64,000 nt of DNA from JAZOTM01 sp045657625 (GCA_045657625.1 JAZOTM010000019.1:21023-85022), one strand, 5' to 3'. Positions 18,498-27,263 are shown, counted from the stretch's first letter. Numbers and translations: made by a program. The notes: generated by a model from the letters alone, not told the origin.

Positions 18498-18995
18498 TTA
18501 TTCACTGCCCAATACATTGAGGCTTTGATCAGTATCTTCTTCGGAGAAGGAACCTACGGTTTTCCATTCCTGCAAAGTATAGAACCGTTGCGTCTGGGTA
18601 GTGGGGTAATGTAATGTACACTTCACGTATAAACTTTGTATATCATTTATTGTAACATAATATTCTGCAATACATGCAGTTTCGTTTAAGGTAATGGTTA
18701 AATTTGGAATATCGGATAAAGCGGTTTCAATCCCGGATACAAACTCCGTGTTGGAGGAGGTGTTTTGATAGAGGGTTAAAAGGGCACTATCGATTTCCTG
18801 TAGGATAATTTCGGCTTCGTTGGAGGCCAAATAATAATCCGAGGTTTTTTCCGCTACTTTTTTGCTCAACCGATAATCGGCGGAGGCAGTCATCATGGAT
18901 AGTACGGAAAAAGTTAAAATTGCCACTGACATAAAAATAATCAAAATCGAAGAGAAGCCAATGGTAGAAAAGGTATGTGCGTGTCGCTTTTTCAT
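18498..18995 (-). CDS. Pilus-operon membrane protein (pseudopilin-like)
   Basis: 165-residue protein with a basic start, a single hydrophobic helix at residues 12-35 (IGFSSILIIFMSVAILTF) and a mostly extracytoplasmic remainder, the layout of minor pilins. The usual Glu at +5 after the processing Gly is not obvious, resembling PilX/GspK-like subunits that lack it. It overlaps the gene before it by 4 bp (ATGA) with AGGAGGT upstream, so translation is coupled. No function beyond membership of the pilus-like operon can be supported. Confidence 0.75.
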   Translation of the reverse strand: MKKRHAHTFSTIGFSSILIIFMSVAILTFSVLSMMTASADYRLSKKVAEKTSDYYLASNEAEIILQEIDSALLTLYQNTSSNTEFVSGIETALSDIPNLTITLNETACIAEYYVTINDIQSLYVKCTLHYPTTQTQRFYTLQEWKTVGSFSEEDTDQSLNVLGSE

Positions 18996-19468
18996 TCTAC
19001 CGTACCTCCTGTTTCTTCCTGGGTAAAGGAGGTTTCGATGGTGAAGGGTAGGTGTACCGTTAAGGACAGCGTATAAATATTGGTATCGCTGTTTAAGGCG
19101 TGAAAAGCAATGTCTGCGGAAGACAAGCTTTCATCTGTGGTGAAATTGATATCTGCCTCGTAATACGCCTCGCTTGCAGTCACGGTATCAAAGTCTTCAT
19201 CATAGTAAATGGTCATGGTGGCGCCGGTATAAGTGGCATCCGGGTAGTTTTCATAAAGGAAGGCGGAATCTCCGTCACTTCCATAGAAAAACTCCGCAAT
19301 ATTGGAGACACAAATCACGGCTTCGTTTAACTCCTTGGTTTCCAAATTGGTGTTTTTGGTACGTTGAAAAACGTAGAGGCAAAAAATGACCAAAAAGGAA
19401 AAGAAAAGGATATTAATCATGATTTCCAAAAGTAAAATACTGGATCTGGTGTGATGATATTTTTGCAT
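18992..19468 (-). CDS. Pilus-operon pseudopilin-like protein
   Basis: 158 residues: short polar start, then SSILLLEIMINILFFSFLVI, a hydrophobic helix with an acidic residue a few positions in, as in type IV prepilin N-termini, then a soluble domain rich in Asp, Thr and Tyr. A canonical Gly-Phe cleavage site is missing. Tight spacing and the overlap with the following gene place it in the pilT/pilC operon. The call of minor pseudopilin is an inference from topology and context. Confidence 0.72.
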   Translation of the reverse strand: MQKYHHTRSSILLLEIMINILFFSFLVIFCLYVFQRTKNTNLETKELNEAVICVSNIAEFFYGSDGDSAFLYENYPDATYTGATMTIYYDEDFDTVTASEAYYEADINFTTDESLSSADIAFHALNSDTNIYTLSLTVHLPFTIETSFTQEETGGTVE

Positions 19469-19486
19469 GGGTTTGTCCTGATTTCC

Positions 19487-19981
19487 TTAATTTTGGTTGG
19501 AACGGGTGGAGAGATAAAAGGTATCTGTGGTGCCTTCCTCTCCGGTGTAAGTAATTTCAAGTAAAGTTGCATTTAGGAAGGAAAAGGAAATGTCTTCTCC
19601 TTTGATGATATTGGTACCGGATTCTAAATCCGGATCATTTTCTGTACTAATTAATAATTCTTTGATATAGCCATCATATGCATAAATGTAGGTGGCATAT
19701 TCTTTTTCTCCCACCAGCGTGGTCATAACCAAGGCATCTGTGCCGTCCACGGAACCGCAGGTTATGCTGCCGGCCACATCGTTTTGTCGTATTTTTTCCG
19801 CAATGTAGGAATAAGAAATACGGGTGGTGTAGTTGTTGTCCATGGAGGACAGGGTGTTGCGATAGATTTTGATGCCAAGGAGTATCACTGCTAAAACCGT
19901 GGCGGTAAATAAGCTAAACACCAACAGAATAAAAAGCAAATCCACATGGTGTTCTTCTGTGTAATGTTTTTTGATATGCAT
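19487..19981 (-). CDS. DUF4860-like pilus-operon membrane protein
   Basis: 164 residues with a hydrophobic helix at about 14-36 (DLLFILLVFSLFTATVLAVI) followed by an extracytoplasmic domain with YRNTLSSMDNNYTTRISYSYIAEKIRQND, which I recognise as DUF4860-like. This family occurs in small pilus-like operons of Clostridia; its role is unknown. The start has GAGGTAGTT before the ATG, immediately after the stop of the previous gene. Confidence 0.75.
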   Translation of the reverse strand: MHIKKHYTEEHHVDLLFILLVFSLFTATVLAVILLGIKIYRNTLSSMDNNYTTRISYSYIAEKIRQNDVAGSITCGSVDGTDALVMTTLVGEKEYATYIYAYDGYIKELLISTENDPDLESGTNIIKGEDISFSFLNATLLEITYTGEEGTTDTFYLSTRSNQN

Positions 19982-19983
19982 AA

Positions 19984-20310
19984 CTACCTCGCTATCACTG
20001 TGACATCCGGACGGAGATTGGATGCAATATATTGGTAATCTACAAAAAAATCGGCTTCATCATAGGTGAGACCATAATGAGTGGTTAAATACTCCAAATT
20101 CGGAGGATAACTGCCTTCTAGGGCATAGCATTGGGTAATGCTACGATTGATGGAGTTTTCCAAGATGGAGATTTGTTCTGTTCGATGGGAATATTGCAAC
20201 GTGGAGATGCTAATCCAAAAGAACAGAAGTATGCCGGCTCCTACGAGAACCGGTATGATATTTCGAAGAAATACCAGGCCGGTGGAAGAGTGCTTTTGAA
20301 AACGTTTCAT
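19984..20310 (-). CDS. Small pseudopilin-like membrane protein
   Basis: 108 residues. A basic N-terminus leads to a hydrophobic helix at about 12-33 (GLVFLRNIIPVLVGAGILLF), then a helix and a short domain containing CYALEGSYPPNLEYLTTHYGL. The motif with YALEGSYPP is like the post-helix region of GspG-type pseudopilins, where a Tyr-Pro-rich turn follows the first helix. GGAGGCACTT precedes the ATG. It is 2 bp from the next gene, clearly in the same operon. Confidence 0.72.
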   Translation of the reverse strand: MKRFQKHSSTGLVFLRNIIPVLVGAGILLFFWISISTLQYSHRTEQISILENSINRSITQCYALEGSYPPNLEYLTTHYGLTYDEADFFVDYQYIASNLRPDVTVIAR

Positions 20311-20319
20311 AAGTGCCTC

Positions 20320-21351
20320 CTATCCAATGTTGGTCATAATGCCAAGGAGTGGCAAAAGGAAAGCCAACAACAAGAGTCCGATGATACAAGAAAGAACAAT
20401 CACCAGCGTAGGCTCCAGTCTTGCAATAGAACGAGCGATGCGCTGATCGGAAATTTCTTCGTATTCTTCGGCAATTTTTTCCATAACCACATCCATGGAA
20501 CCGGTTTTGTAGCCGATTAAAATCATACTCTTATAGATGCCGGTGAAAATATCGGCTTGCAACAAAGCACGGTCAAAGTTGGTACCTTTGGAAATGGCGG
20601 TTTTGATGCTTTGAATCTTTTCCTGCATAAATGGATTGTCTACCAGTTCCAGAGACAAATCCAAGGCTTCGTCGGTATCCAAACCACTGCTGAGAGCCAA
20701 GGCCAAGCAGTTGGCGAATCGGCTGGTGGCAATGTGCATCTGCGTTTCTCTTTTTAATAAAAAGTTTTTGCCGACTTTTGAACGGAAAAAGCAGATGGCA
20801 ATCAGAATTATCACTACAAGGGCTACAATCAGCTGAGGTAAAAATTGGGAGATGGCCAAGGAAAATTGTAAAACAAAATATCCGGGACCATCTAAGCCGG
20901 CGCCTAAATCCTCGTAAATGGCGTGGAACAAAGGGACAACCTTTACGATTAAGATGAAGATAACCATTAACATCATGGTAATCATAAAAATCGGATAGGT
21001 CACGGCATAACGAATGGCGGAGCGGAAGGCTGCTTCTCTGTCGCAGTAAACAGCCATGGATTTTAATACGGCTTCTAATTTTCCTGTTTGCTCTCCAATA
21101 TAAATCATGTTTAAGACATATTTGGGAAAGGCATTGCTGGCCCGCAGAGCATCTGCAAAGGAAAGACCGCTTTCCAATTCGTTGAAGATGGCTTGCAGGA
21201 TTTCTTTGGTGCCGGGATCTGTCTCGGTTTCCAAAAGAGAACTAACGCCCTCATATGTGGAAATACCGGCGGATAGAACCATAGTCATTTGTGAGCAAAA
21301 GCCGGAGATTTCCTCCGGAGATAATTTTCGAATATGGTATTGAGATGTCAT
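20320..21351 (-). CDS. pilC: Type II secretion / type IV pilus platform protein (PilC/GspF)
   Basis: Inner membrane platform protein on which the pilus motor acts. Two T2SSF domains are visible: FCSQMTMVLSAGISTYEGVS at the start and FANCLALALSSGLDTDEALD near residue 205, with membrane segments around residues 125-150, 165-195 and at the C-terminus. An upstream in-frame ATG at 21378 is possible, but the ATG at 21351 has a clear AGGGGG ribosome site about 7 bases before it and gives the normal start. Length of 343 residues is a little shorter than PilC (about 400). Confidence 0.9.
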   Translation of the reverse strand: MTSQYHIRKLSPEEISGFCSQMTMVLSAGISTYEGVSSLLETETDPGTKEILQAIFNELESGLSFADALRASNAFPKYVLNMIYIGEQTGKLEAVLKSMAVYCDREAAFRSAIRYAVTYPIFMITMMLMVIFILIVKVVPLFHAIYEDLGAGLDGPGYFVLQFSLAISQFLPQLIVALVVIILIAICFFRSKVGKNFLLKRETQMHIATSRFANCLALALSSGLDTDEALDLSLELVDNPFMQEKIQSIKTAISKGTNFDRALLQADIFTGIYKSMILIGYKTGSMDVVMEKIAEEYEEISDQRIARSIARLEPTLVIVLSCIIGLLLLAFLLPLLGIMTNIG

Positions 21352-21367
21352 GTAAATAGCCCCCTGG

Positions 21368-22366
21368 TTAGTATACATACTTTAAAATATAATCACTGTC
21401 GCTTGGAATAAAATTTTCCGGTTTGGAACTGGTGGAAGCGAAGGTAGGATCAAGCATTTCCCAACTGCTTCCGTTGAACTGAATAATGCCGTTGATCCAA
21501 CCGGTTTCCTCGGTGTAGATACTGATCCATGCGTGATACACTTCATCTACGTAGCCGAGTTCCATACGAGTAGGAATGTTTTGCATACGTAGAAGGGAAG
21601 CCATCACCGCTGCGTAATCAAAGCAAATCCCGGTTTTTGTTTCCAAGGTATGATCTACATTCGGCAAATAACCGCTTTGTACGGTGTTTGCCAAATCATA
21701 GTCGTAGGAAAAATTTTGAATAATGTAGTCGTAAACTTCCATGACCACATCTAAATCTGAGGAGGTGTTTTTGGCAAGGTCCTCAGAAACTTCGACTGCC
21801 AATGTGGTCCCTTCGTAATTGACATATTGATTGGGATAAAGATAAGCCCCAAAGGTATTCTCAATGGTCACTTCCACAGAGGCAGAAAGTGCGGTGGCAT
21901 ATTGGGTATCTACAATGTTTTCATAAACGGAAATCTTGTAGGTGCCGTCCCCTTGTGTGAGGGGGAAGGTCTCATAGCCGCCGTGAAGAGAAAAGGTGTA
22001 AGTCAAATCTTCCGGTCCGGAAATCTGCAATTTTACTTTTTCGGAGGTGCCGATGTAATTCACCATACAATAGCCTTCGCTTTTATTGGAAACATCAATA
22101 ATTGCGGAGGAATTTTCATATACCTCTGTACCATCTGCAGAGGGAGTTAATATTTGAAGCGTGCTACCGCGTGTACCGGTGGCGCTGGAATCATCGGATT
22201 GAGAGTTGCCGTCTTCTTTACTATTTGTGCTGGAAGAAGAGGCCGTCGTTTCTGTCTTGCCGGAGGTGTTTGAATCGCCGGAATCAGAGGCAGAACACCC
22301 GGTAAAAACAGAAAAAGTGCTACATAACAAAGTAACACAAATGAAAAATGTATAGATTTTTTTCAT
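21368..22366 (-). CDS. Transglutaminase-like lipoprotein
   Basis: Secreted lipoprotein: signal peptide from MKKIYTF with lipobox FTGC around residue 24, then a Ser/Thr-rich linker, a beta-rich middle domain and a C-terminal transglutaminase-like domain. The Cys-His-Asp triad is visible in KTGICFDYAAVMASLLR, YHAWISIY and MLDPTFA. The start at 22366 is chosen over the longer frame at 22411 because AAGGGAG precedes it. It is the first gene of the pilus-like minus-strand operon, so a peptidase or cross-linking role on surface proteins is possible but not shown. Confidence 0.87.
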   Translation of the reverse strand: MKKIYTFFICVTLLCSTFSVFTGCSASDSGDSNTSGKTETTASSSSTNSKEDGNSQSDDSSATGTRGSTLQILTPSADGTEVYENSSAIIDVSNKSEGYCMVNYIGTSEKVKLQISGPEDLTYTFSLHGGYETFPLTQGDGTYKISVYENIVDTQYATALSASVEVTIENTFGAYLYPNQYVNYEGTTLAVEVSEDLAKNTSSDLDVVMEVYDYIIQNFSYDYDLANTVQSGYLPNVDHTLETKTGICFDYAAVMASLLRMQNIPTRMELGYVDEVYHAWISIYTEETGWINGIIQFNGSSWEMLDPTFASTSSKPENFIPSDSDYILKYVY

Positions 22367-22439
22367 GGTTTTTCTCCCTTTTTTGCTAAGAATATTATAT
22401 AATATGTTCATTAAAAAAGAAACAAAATGGGAGAAGAAT

Positions 22440-23675
22440 ATGGGTGGTTCAACCTTAAAAGTCAGTATGTTCGGCGGTTTTCGCTTGAACTATGAGGGAC
22501 AGGACATATCCTTTGAAAGAAACACTGCCACCAAGACTAACCAGTTGATGCAGATATTACTTTTGGCAGGTAAAGAAGGGATTAAAAGAGAGCATCTTAT
22601 GGCGATGTTGTTTGGTCGAGACGAATTGACAAATCCGGCCAACAGCTTACGAGCAACCGTATTTCGTTTGCGGAAATTGTTGGCAGAGACCAATCTTCCG
22701 GAGGATGACTATATTCATATAAAAAAAGGGATTTATACTTGGACATCCGCGATTCCTTATGAATTGGATGTGAATCGTTTTTTTAATTTGCGAGATGCTG
22801 TAGCTGAAGAAAAGGATTCAGAGAAAGCCCAGCAATTGAGAAGGGAAGCACTGGATCTCTATAGAGGAGAATTATTACCGTCCATTTCCATGGAGGAATG
22901 GGTCATCGTAAAGAGTGTGGCCGTGAAAGAGGTCTACACTGTTTTTTTAACGGATTTTGTAGAAAAAGACTTCGAGGAAGAGCGTTATGACGATGCGTTG
23001 CAGTATTTGAAAACAGCAGTGAAGTTGTATCCGTTTCAAGATTGGCAATCCTACCAAGTGCAGGGTCTCATGGAGTTGGGCCGTATGGAAGAAGCAATGC
23101 AGGTCTATGAAAATACCAGCAAGCTTTATTTCGAAGAACTGGGGATTTCGCCTTCTGAGCGTATGTTGCGTCAGATTCAGAAAATTAGCGATAAATTTCA
23201 GACCGGAGACGGTGTGGCCGAGGATATTAATCGCAATTTAAAAGAAAAAGAAGTGGCCTCCGGTGCACTTTTTTGCAGTTATCCAAATTTCGTGAACAGT
23301 TATCGTTATATGGAACGCGTGCTGGAACGAACCGGATTGTCCGCCTATTTACTGGTATGTACCATGGTAAATGGCCGCGGAGAACCATTAAAAAAGACGG
23401 AGAAACAATTGGAAATGGCAGAACGTTTGCGGGATGCCATACAGACTTCTTTGCGAAAAGGAGACATGTTTACCCAATATTCTCCGAATCAATATTTGCT
23501 TTTGTTGTTGTCAATCAAACAAGAAGATTGCAAGGTGGTCATGGGACGAATTGAAAACACCTTCGCAGCCATGGGACGAAGATGTGATATTCGTTTTAGC
23601 GCCTTTGCGTTAGCGGATGTAAAAGAATCTGATGGTACGTTCCATTTTGACAGCATGAAGGAAGCTTGGAAATAG
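22440..23675 (+). CDS. BTAD-domain transcriptional regulator with a GGDEF-like C-terminus
   Basis: The N-terminal part (residues 5-100) is an OmpR-type winged helix beginning LKVSMFGGFRLNYEGQDI, followed by a bacterial transcriptional activator (BTAD) TPR domain around residues 110-240 (EALDLYRGELLPS, then the helical repeats). The last 120 residues (LSAYLLVCTMVNG, then LRKGDMFTQYSPNQYLLLL) resemble a degenerate GGDEF fold without GGDEF residues. GGGAGAAGAAT supports the start at 22440 over an earlier ATG at 22365. It is transcribed divergently from the pilus-like operon and is the obvious candidate regulator. Confidence 0.83.
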   Translation: MGGSTLKVSMFGGFRLNYEGQDISFERNTATKTNQLMQILLLAGKEGIKREHLMAMLFGRDELTNPANSLRATVFRLRKLLAETNLPEDDYIHIKKGIYTWTSAIPYELDVNRFFNLRDAVAEEKDSEKAQQLRREALDLYRGELLPSISMEEWVIVKSVAVKEVYTVFLTDFVEKDFEEERYDDALQYLKTAVKLYPFQDWQSYQVQGLMELGRMEEAMQVYENTSKLYFEELGISPSERMLRQIQKISDKFQTGDGVAEDINRNLKEKEVASGALFCSYPNFVNSYRYMERVLERTGLSAYLLVCTMVNGRGEPLKKTEKQLEMAERLRDAIQTSLRKGDMFTQYSPNQYLLLLLSIKQEDCKVVMGRIENTFAAMGRRCDIRFSAFALADVKESDGTFHFDSMKEAWK

Positions 23676-23686
23676 AGGAGTTTTTT

Positions 23687-24121
23687 ATGAAGTTTAATTT
23701 ATCGGCTCCAAACCTGATTTGTATTTGTGTGGATGAAGCCGCGGAGAGAACCTTTGTGGGGAGATTGTATCATTACTATCAAAAATCCCCCATATTTTTT
23801 CAAAATGCGGATGAAGTATCTCGGGTTATGGAAAAGTTGTGTGACGATATTGACTATCCGCAGATGACAGTAAATTTACGAGAATTTCATGTAGAGGGGA
23901 AAGAGAAAACAGAAAAGCCGGAGCTGGTCAAGCAACAGGGGGCGGATGATTTGATGAAAGAATCCGGAAAAGTGGGGACCTTTTTCTTGGCTGTGACTTC
24001 AAGGAGACAAGCCTGTTGGCAGGGAGAGATTTATTTCTTGGAAGAGGATGAAAAATGTTTTTTCCAGAGCTACATTGAGATGTGGGCAATCATTCAAAAA
24101 CATTATGTAAAAGAATCTTAA
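23687..24121 (+). CDS. Hypothetical protein with C-terminal WQGE motif
   Basis: 144 residues from the ATG at 23687, chosen for the GAGGAG site just upstream. The N-terminal half is not recognised. The C-terminal 50 residues (TSRRQACWQGEIYFLEEDEK, then a helix with SYIEMWAIIQKHY) follow the same plan as the next small gene: Trp-Gln-Gly-Glu, an acidic beta turn, an aromatic, then an Ile-rich helix. It starts 11 bp after the BTAD gene, suggesting they are co-expressed. No function is known to me. Confidence 0.72.
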   Translation: MKFNLSAPNLICICVDEAAERTFVGRLYHYYQKSPIFFQNADEVSRVMEKLCDDIDYPQMTVNLREFHVEGKEKTEKPELVKQQGADDLMKESGKVGTFFLAVTSRRQACWQGEIYFLEEDEKCFFQSYIEMWAIIQKHYVKES

Positions 24122-24174
24122 CGGTTTTTTTACCAGTTGGAAGCGTACAATGGCAAAAGAAAGTAGATGATAAG

Positions 24175-24357
24175 ATGCAAATGGAAAATACCTTTGTTGT
24201 GCGTGTGACTTCTTCTGAGAATGGTAGTTGGCAGGGGGAAGTAATTTGGGCAAACGAAAGAAAAATTGAAGAATTTCATAGTACGCTGGAATTGATCAAA
24301 TTGATTGATAGCGCCCTAAGTATTGAAGAATTTCAAGCGGAACGTTTTTTTCCATAG
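24175..24357 (+). CDS. Small WQGE-motif protein
   Basis: About 60 residues from ATG 24175; an alternative start is ATG 24181. The core is VVRVTSSENGSWQGEVIWAN and then a helix LELIKLIDSALS. It aligns with the C-terminus of the preceding gene at W-Q-G-E-(I/V) and at the following aromatic/helix positions, so the two probably share ancestry. The ribosome binding site is weak and no motif allows a functional call. The reading frame ends 57 bp before the secG region. Confidence 0.6.
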   Translation: MQMENTFVVRVTSSENGSWQGEVIWANERKIEEFHSTLELIKLIDSALSIEEFQAERFFP

Positions 24358-24365
24358 TAAAAGAA

Positions 24366-24394
24366 TTGAAAATGGAAAAAAGATATGCTATTAT
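24366..24394 (+). promoter_or_regulatory. Promoter of secG
   Basis: TTGAAA at 24366-24371, 17-bp spacer, TATTAT at 24389-24394 preceded by TGC (extended -10). Confidence 0.75.
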
Positions 24395-24454
24395 GTATAC
24401 GTTTGGCAGTAAAATGCTATGAGAACGGAAACAATACCATGGGAGGTGTTAATC

Positions 24455-24697
24455 GTGGCAGTATTAAAAATGGTTTTAACTATCGCATTTATTGTGATTT
24501 GTGTATTTTTGACAGTAATCATTCTTCTTCAGGAAGGCAAGTCCGCAGGACTTGGAGCAATCAGCGGTGCAGCTGATACATACTGGGGGAAAAATAAAGG
24601 TCGTTCCATGGAAGGAATCTTAGTTACTTTAACAAAGGTTGCTGTAGTACTGTTTATCGTAATTTCAGCAGTACTGAATATTGGAAGCTTAGCGTAA
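24455..24697 (+). CDS. secG: Preprotein translocase subunit SecG (GTG start)
   Basis: Small accessory subunit of the SecYEG channel, 80 residues with two membrane helices (residues 5-27 and 53-75) joined by a Gly-rich loop containing LLQEGKSAGLGAISG, the SecG signature. The reading frame stays open to 24419, but GGGAGGTG lies directly before the GTG at 24455 and the protein then begins MAVLKM, which fits the family. A terminator follows directly, so it is a single-gene unit. Confidence 0.92.
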   Translation: MAVLKMVLTIAFIVICVFLTVIILLQEGKSAGLGAISGAADTYWGKNKGRSMEGILVTLTKVAVVLFIVISAVLNIGSLA

Positions 24698-24701
24698 AGA
24701 C

Positions 24702-24734
24702 AAAGGCTGTCACATGATTTGTGGCAGCTTTTTT
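24702..24734 (+). terminator. Terminator after secG
   Basis: AAAGGCTGTCACA (24702-24714) pairs with TGTGGCAGCTTT (one bulge and a G-U pair), followed by a T6 run. Confidence 0.85.
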
Positions 24735-24749
24735 GTACTATAGGAATTT

Positions 24750-24795
24750 CTTTTTTTATATCATAGGTATTGCAGAGCGATGTCTATGATATAAA
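24750..24795. repeat. Intergenic palindromic repeat, copy 2
   Basis: TATATCATAG and CTATGATATA flank GTATTGCAGAGCGATGT. The run TTTTTTTATATCATAGG is shared with the element at 17268-17305, and GGTATTGCAGAGC resembles GGCATTGCGGAGC at about 31396. It lies between the secG terminator and rnr. Confidence 0.65.
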
Positions 24796-24841
24796 GAAAA
24801 GTATCGACCTGTGATGATAGTCAATAGAAATGTGAGGACGA

Positions 24842-26788
24842 ATGGCAAAAAAAAGAAAGAAAGAAAAAAAGAGAATACAGGGAACTTTTCGTGCCCATGC
24901 CAAAGGCTTTGGCTTTGTGGTGTTGGAAGACGAAGAGGCAGAGGATTTTTATATTCCGGCGGATTACGTCAATGGCGCATTTGACCAGGACGTGGTCGAA
25001 ATTGAATTGTTGCCGGCAACCGGTGGAAAACGGCGAGAAGCAAAGATTGTTTCCATTGTGGAACGTGGGATTACAGAAATCATCGGTACCTATGATGGCA
25101 ATGAAAACTTTGGCTTTGTAATTTCCGACAATCCGAAATTTTCCATGGATATTTTTATCCCTCAGGGAAAAAATCTGGGAGCGATTACCGGAGAAAAGGT
25201 AATTGTCGAGATTCAAAATTATGGCAAAAAGGGTAGAAAGCCGGAAGGAATTGTAAAGGAAGTCTTAGGCCTTATGGGAGAACCCGGGGTAGATGTACTT
25301 TCTATTTTGAAATCTTACGGCATCCCGATGGACTTCAGTGAAAAAATAAAAAAACAAGTTAAAAATGTGGCAAAACCCGTATCAGAAGCGGATATGGCAG
25401 GACGCAAGGATTTTCGCCAGGTGCCTATGGTGACCATTGACGGAGAAGATGCGAAGGATTTGGATGATGCCGTTTCCTGTCATATGGAAGGAGACCACTA
25501 TCTTTTAGGAGTACATATTGCTGATGTTACCAATTATGTACAAGAAAAATCGGCATTGGATGTGGAAGCCCTAAAACGTGGGACTTCGGTCTATGTCGTG
25601 GACCGCGTGGTGCCTATGTTGCCGAAGGAATTGTCCAATGGTATTTGTTCCTTGAATCAAGGAGAAGATCGTTTGGCATTAAGCTGCGTCATGGAGATTG
25701 ATAAATCCGGAACCATTGTATCCCATGAGATTTGCGAATCCGTGATTTGCGTGGACCGGAGAATGAATTATTCCGATGTAAAAAAGATTTTGGTGGACAA
25801 GGACGAAGCATTGTGTGAAACTTATCGGGAATTTATTCCTATGTTTGAACGCATGCAGAAACTATCCGGTTTGCTTCGTAAAAAAAGAGAACGTCGCGGT
25901 GCCATAGATTTTGACTTTGCAGAGACCAAAATTCTTTTGGATGAAAAGGGTGTTCCGGTAGAGATTAAACCATACGAACGGAATGTGGCTACGAAAATGA
26001 TTGAGGATTTCATGTTGGCGGCCAATGAAACTGTGGCTGAAGATTGTTTTGGAAAAAAACTTCCTTTTGTTTACCGTGTGCATGAAAAGCCGGACGGCGA
26101 ACGTATTCAGGGCTTGAATCAATTTTTAGCCGGATTTGGGTATCATTTGCAGGAAAAAGAGGGTGAAGTGCATCCGGAACAATTGCAGAAGCTTCTTTCG
26201 AATGTGGCAGGAAAGCCGGAAGAGGATTTGATTGCACGTTTGACACTTCGTTCTATGAAACAGGCAAGATATGCCACAGAATGTTTGGGACACTTTGGTC
26301 TAGCAGCGACCTATTATTGCCACTTTACATCACCAATTCGTCGTTATCCGGATTTGCAGATTCATCGTATTATCAAAGATCAGTTGCGTGGTCGTATGAA
26401 TGAGAAAAAGATGGAGCACTATGCAGAAATCCTGGATGATGTGGCGAAGCAGTCCAGTGAAATGGAACGTCGTGCAGAAGAGGCAGAAAGAGAAACAGAG
26501 AAACTGAAAAAAGTAGAATATATGGAATTGCAACCGGATGCTGTGTATGAAGGAATTATCAGCAGCGTTACATCTTGGGGAATGTATGTAGAGTTGCCCA
26601 ATACCATAGAAGGACTTGTACATGTGACCTCTTTACAAGGGGATTATTACCAGTTTATGGAAGATACCTATGAATTAGTAGGAGAACATACCAAAAAACG
26701 ATTCAAACTGGGAGAAAAGGTTCGTGTACGGGTCAGTGGAACAGACCGCTTGCAACGCACCATTGATTTTGAACTAGTGGAGGCATAA
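24842..26788 (+). CDS. rnr: Ribonuclease R
   Basis: Processive 3'-5' exoribonuclease that degrades structured RNA and takes part in tmRNA-linked decay. After a Lys-rich start come OB/cold-shock-like domains (residues 10-150), then the RNB catalytic domain: TIDGEDAKDLDDAVSC near residue 200 carries the four magnesium-binding acids. SPIRRYPDLQIHRII is near residue 497, and an S1 domain ends the protein. At 648 residues it lacks the N-terminal helix-turn-helix domain of longer RNase R proteins. The stop overlaps the smpB start by one base (TAATG). Confidence 0.95.
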   Translation: MAKKRKKEKKRIQGTFRAHAKGFGFVVLEDEEAEDFYIPADYVNGAFDQDVVEIELLPATGGKRREAKIVSIVERGITEIIGTYDGNENFGFVISDNPKFSMDIFIPQGKNLGAITGEKVIVEIQNYGKKGRKPEGIVKEVLGLMGEPGVDVLSILKSYGIPMDFSEKIKKQVKNVAKPVSEADMAGRKDFRQVPMVTIDGEDAKDLDDAVSCHMEGDHYLLGVHIADVTNYVQEKSALDVEALKRGTSVYVVDRVVPMLPKELSNGICSLNQGEDRLALSCVMEIDKSGTIVSHEICESVICVDRRMNYSDVKKILVDKDEALCETYREFIPMFERMQKLSGLLRKKRERRGAIDFDFAETKILLDEKGVPVEIKPYERNVATKMIEDFMLAANETVAEDCFGKKLPFVYRVHEKPDGERIQGLNQFLAGFGYHLQEKEGEVHPEQLQKLLSNVAGKPEEDLIARLTLRSMKQARYATECLGHFGLAATYYCHFTSPIRRYPDLQIHRIIKDQLRGRMNEKKMEHYAEILDDVAKQSSEMERRAEEAERETEKLKKVEYMELQPDAVYEGIISSVTSWGMYVELPNTIEGLVHVTSLQGDYYQFMEDTYELVGEHTKKRFKLGEKVRVRVSGTDRLQRTIDFELVEA

Positions 26789-27255
26789 TGGCTAAAGAGC
26801 AAATAAAATTAATTGCAAACAACAAAAAGGTGTTTCACGATTTTTTTTTGGAAGAAAAATATGAAACCGGTATTTCCTTGCATGGAACAGAAGTAAAGTC
26901 CTTGCGCATGGGAAAATGCAGTATCAAAGAAGCTTTCATTCATATTGAAAAAGGGGAAGTGATTTTGTATGGCATGCATGTTTCTCCTTATGAAAAAGGA
27001 AATATTTTTAACCGTGATCCTATGAGACCGAAAAAGTTGCTGATGCATAAATCGGAAATCCGAAAGTTGGAGCAACAAATCAAGGAAAAGGGTTACACCA
27101 TTGTTCCGGTGCAGGTTTATTTCAAAGGAAGCCTGGTAAAGGTAGAAATTGCATTGGCAAAAGGTAAAAAATTATACGATAAGCGACAGGATATCGCTAA
27201 GAAAGACGCAAAAAGAGAGGCAGAGAGAGATTTCAAAATTCGAAATCTCGGATAG
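26788..27255 (+). CDS. smpB: SsrA-binding protein SmpB
   Basis: Binds tmRNA and places it in the ribosomal A site for trans-translation. The signature YETGISLHGTEVKSLR is near residue 28, with the KKLLMHKSEIRKL motif in the middle and a basic C-terminal tail (KKDAKREAERDFK) that enters the mRNA channel. Length of 155 residues is typical. It follows rnr without a gap, and ssrA itself lies 2.4 kb downstream, so the rescue system is clustered. Confidence 0.97.
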   Translation: MAKEQIKLIANNKKVFHDFFLEEKYETGISLHGTEVKSLRMGKCSIKEAFIHIEKGEVILYGMHVSPYEKGNIFNRDPMRPKKLLMHKSEIRKLEQQIKEKGYTIVPVQVYFKGSLVKVEIALAKGKKLYDKRQDIAKKDAKREAERDFKIRNLG

Positions 27256-27263
27256 GAGGGGCT

